Origin: Deltaproteobacteria bacterium
GTDB lineage: Bacteria > Desulfobacterota > Desulfarculia > Adiutricales > Adiutricaceae
Direction: 5' to 3'
DNA length: 6,719 bases
NCBI GenBank assembly: GCA_031267005.1
Contig: JAIRZX010000170.1
Span: 1 to 6,719, forward strand
The notes beneath the pieces were generated by a model. The model was not told where the DNA came from. It searched no databases and worked only from the letters and a program-made list of their open reading frames with translations. The position numbers and the translations under genes are program-made. Below are positions 5,761-6,719 of this stretch, piece by piece; positions within the stretch are counted from its first letter, which is position 1, and every line of letters begins with the position of its first letter.

Positions 5761-5835
5761 CGTGAACGGAGACCTTATGTTTCCACCAAAAATGCTTATA
5801 TATGACGCCGCCGCAATAAATCGTATCCGTTCACG
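5761..5835. repeat. AT-rich island inside a 10-bp inverted repeat
   Basis: CGTGAACGGA (5761-5770) and its exact reverse complement TCCGTTCACG (5826-5835) flank 55 bases that are clearly AT-richer than the surroundings and include TTATATATG. This layout fits a miniature inverted-repeat element or a regulatory region. I found no well-spaced promoter pair inside it. Confidence 0.5.
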
Positions 5836-5856
5836 GGGGGGGTTAACCTGCCTGTC

Positions 5857-5882
5857 GGGGGGGAGGGCAGAGGGAAGAGGGG
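5857..5882 (+). other. canonical G-quadruplex motif
   Basis: G-tracts at 5857-5863, 5865-5867, 5872-5874 and 5879-5882 are separated by loops of 1, 4 and 4 bases, fitting the G3+N1-7 rule. The + strand of about 5600-5890 is also purine-rich, with two further runs of eight G at 5648-5655 and 5835-5842. Confidence 0.6.
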
Positions 5883-6039
5883 AGGTGACACCGTTCAGCT
5901 TGATGGCAAATGGCGTGAATAGGCACCTAATGTGTCCGTTCACGGGTTCAAGGGAGGGGCGGTCCCGCATCAGGCTGGAGGCGGTCCTGGGTTGTGGGGG
6001 AGGTAGCCCGTAGACCAATGGCGGAGAAGGTCTTCTACG

Positions 6040-6060
6040 CCGCAAGCAGGTACCTTGCGG
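6040..6060. other. 7-bp stem-loop
   Basis: CCGCAAG (6040-6046) pairs with CTTGCGG (6054-6060) around CAGGTAC. It overlaps the third copy of the 20-bp repeat. It lies about 57 bases beyond the minus-strand stop codon at 6117-6119, so it could once have terminated that reading frame, but no T-tract is present on either side. Confidence 0.35.
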
Positions 6061-6116
6061 GCACTCTCTGGGTACCCAATGCGGGCGGATGAGGGAAGAG
6101 TATTTCCTCAGCGGAA

Positions 6117-6263
6117 TCAGAGCTTGCGGACGGTCCCGGCGAAGCCGGGCTTGTCCTCCAGGAAAAACTGCTGGAGCGCGAACGGGCCGAAACCCGTGTC
6201 CTGGAGGTTCTCCTCGATAAAAAAAGGCCATGGGAGGCCTCCCGACGCCTCGGGAATAGACGG
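6117..6263 (-). pseudogene. C-terminal fragment of an unrecognised protein
   Basis: On the minus strand, 48 codons ending in TGA (6117-6119) read like real protein: PFFIEENLQDTG, then FGPFALQQFFLEDKPGF, then AGTVRKL. From residue 16 on, nearly every codon ends in G or C, matching the intact genes. No usable start exists: the frame is closed upstream by TAA at 6264-6266 and has no ATG, GTG or TTG. A run of seven A at 6219-6225 (T on this strand) sits where losing one base would join it to the neighbouring open frame, which begins at a GTG at 6366 and reads RPPMAFF just before the run. It is either a decayed gene tail or a homopolymer-frameshifted gene. I cannot name the family. Confidence 0.45.
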
Positions 6264-6468
6264 TTACGGCACGGACCCGCGCGATTAGGCCAGCCTTACT
6301 CTGGAAAGCCGTTCTCCGGGCGGAAGCCCCCCCTCCGAACGAGATCCCGCCAGTTACCGTTATCACCTGAACGGAAGCGGGACGCTACGGGCCGGACCTG
6401 TTGCTTGGCCCCCCTGGCTGGGGCCGGAAGTGCCGGAAGCCCTCCCTGGAGAAACCTCCGCGACAGGC

Positions 6469-6484
6469 GGCGAACCCGTTCGCC
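6469..6484 (-). terminator. stem-loop after the right-edge minus-strand gene
   Basis: GGCGAA (6469-6474) and TTCGCC (6479-6484) form a stem around CCCG. It lies 2 bases beyond the stop codon of the minus-strand frame at 6487-6719, where a terminator would be expected. It lacks a T-tract. Confidence 0.4.
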
Positions 6485-6486
6485 TC

Positions 6487-6719
6487 TTAAATGAGGAACG
6501 AAAGGAGCCCCGCTATGCCGTTTAAGAGTGCCAGATACTCGGACTGAACCTCAACTGTCCCGTTTCGGCAGACCGCAAGCCTGAGCTGTGCCTTCTGCAA
6601 AAAGACCCGCGACTCCCCCAGCACGGACTTTACTGTCTCCGGTTCGTAGAGACACCGGCGCAAAACGCGTCAGCCCAGAGCCCTATGCGGTCGTATGCCT
6701 CCGGGACGAAGCCGACGAG
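6487..6719 (-). pseudogene. frameshifted, edge-truncated gene of unknown function
   Basis: The minus strand enters from the right edge reading LVGFVPEAYDRIGLWADAF, then meets a stop at 6630-6632. In another frame a protein-like stretch continues to TAA at 6487-6489, reading CLYEPETVKSVLGES, then RVFLQKAQLRLAV and SEYLALLNGIAGLLSFLI. Adding one base at the run of four A at 6662-6665 (TTTT on this strand) joins the two as ...WADAFLRRCLYEPETVK..., 78 codons with the stop. So either one base was lost (a pseudogene or a sequencing error) or the ribosome slips here. The second stretch has weaker G/C third-position bias than the intact genes, which fits decay. A small hairpin follows the stop. I do not recognise the family, and the N-terminus is outside the window. 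Confidence 0.5.

Larger units (their letters stand above)
5537..5946. repeat. dispersed TCCGTTCACGGG motif, four copies
   Basis: Copies lie at 5537-5546 (CGTTCACGGG, forward), 5759-5770 (CTCGTGAACGGA, inverted), 5826-5837 (TCCGTTCACGGG, forward) and 5935-5946 (TCCGTTCACGGG, forward). The two full forward copies are identical over 12 bases. The inverted and third copies form a 10-bp inverted repeat around an AT-rich island. Related heptamers (CCGTTCA) occur at other points nearby. The set could be binding sites for one protein or pieces of a small non-coding mobile repeat. Confidence 0.7.

Noticed and set aside
5564..6013. 149-codon + strand frame through the repeat region
   Set aside because: It crosses the dispersed motifs in different frames and the poly-G runs, which indicates non-coding repeat DNA.
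6501..6547. Short + strand frame with strong AAAGGAG and ATG at 6515, ending in TGA; possible leader peptide or selenocysteine gene
   Set aside because: Only ten codons precede the TGA. After it the frame stays open to a TAG at 6647-6649, but no convincing selenocysteine hairpin with a GGU-type loop follows. The opposite strand reads much more like protein here.
1..6719. tRNA or rRNA genes
   Set aside because: I saw no cloverleaf with a TTCRANNC T-loop and CCA-ready acceptor stem, and no rRNA signature, in any spacer.

Overview
The window is GC-rich DNA with three intact genes, all on the + strand, separated by unusually long non-coding stretches of about 540-550 bases. The last 1.5 kb has no intact gene. 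The intact genes cover about 60% of the window. They favour G/C third positions but also use AGG for arginine and ATA for isoleucine freely. The second gene is an iron-sulfur flavoprotein of a type mostly found in strict anaerobes. I infer an anaerobic, high-GC bacterium with a loosely packed, repeat-bearing and perhaps eroding genome. No marker gene here fixes the lineage.

Layout. Bases 1-84 hold two short tandem repeats and a good sigma70-like promoter whose predicted start falls on the first codon of the first gene. Bases 85-1233 encode a complete DegT/DnrJ/EryC1/StrS-type PLP-dependent sugar aminotransferase. Bases 1234-1780 are non-coding: a 9-bp-stem hairpin after the stop, degenerate 20-bp repeats resembling an insertion-sequence end, a minus-strand promoter-like site, and several hairpins including three back to back just before the next gene. 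Bases 1781-2350 encode the flavoprotein (189 aa; four Cys, CX2CX2CX6C). Bases 2351-2898 are non-coding: GC-rich hairpins, six tandem copies of a 19-bp unit, and a promoter-like site. Bases 2899-5241 encode a 780-aa all-helical protein that can be read almost from end to end as repeats of about 40 residues, the last six exactly 40 each and ending at the C-terminus.

Bases 5242-6719 hold a dispersed motif (TCCGTTCACGGG), a 20-bp repeat, a G-quadruplex motif and an AT-rich island inside an inverted repeat. Two minus-strand protein-like fragments follow, neither an intact gene; the one at the right edge needs a 1-base frameshift to read through.

The three intact genes do not form an operon: each has a long spacer, and two have their own promoter-like signals. 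Nothing in the sequence ties them to one pathway. The most unusual item is the 40-residue-period solenoid protein. I do not see a complete, clearly new multi-gene system.
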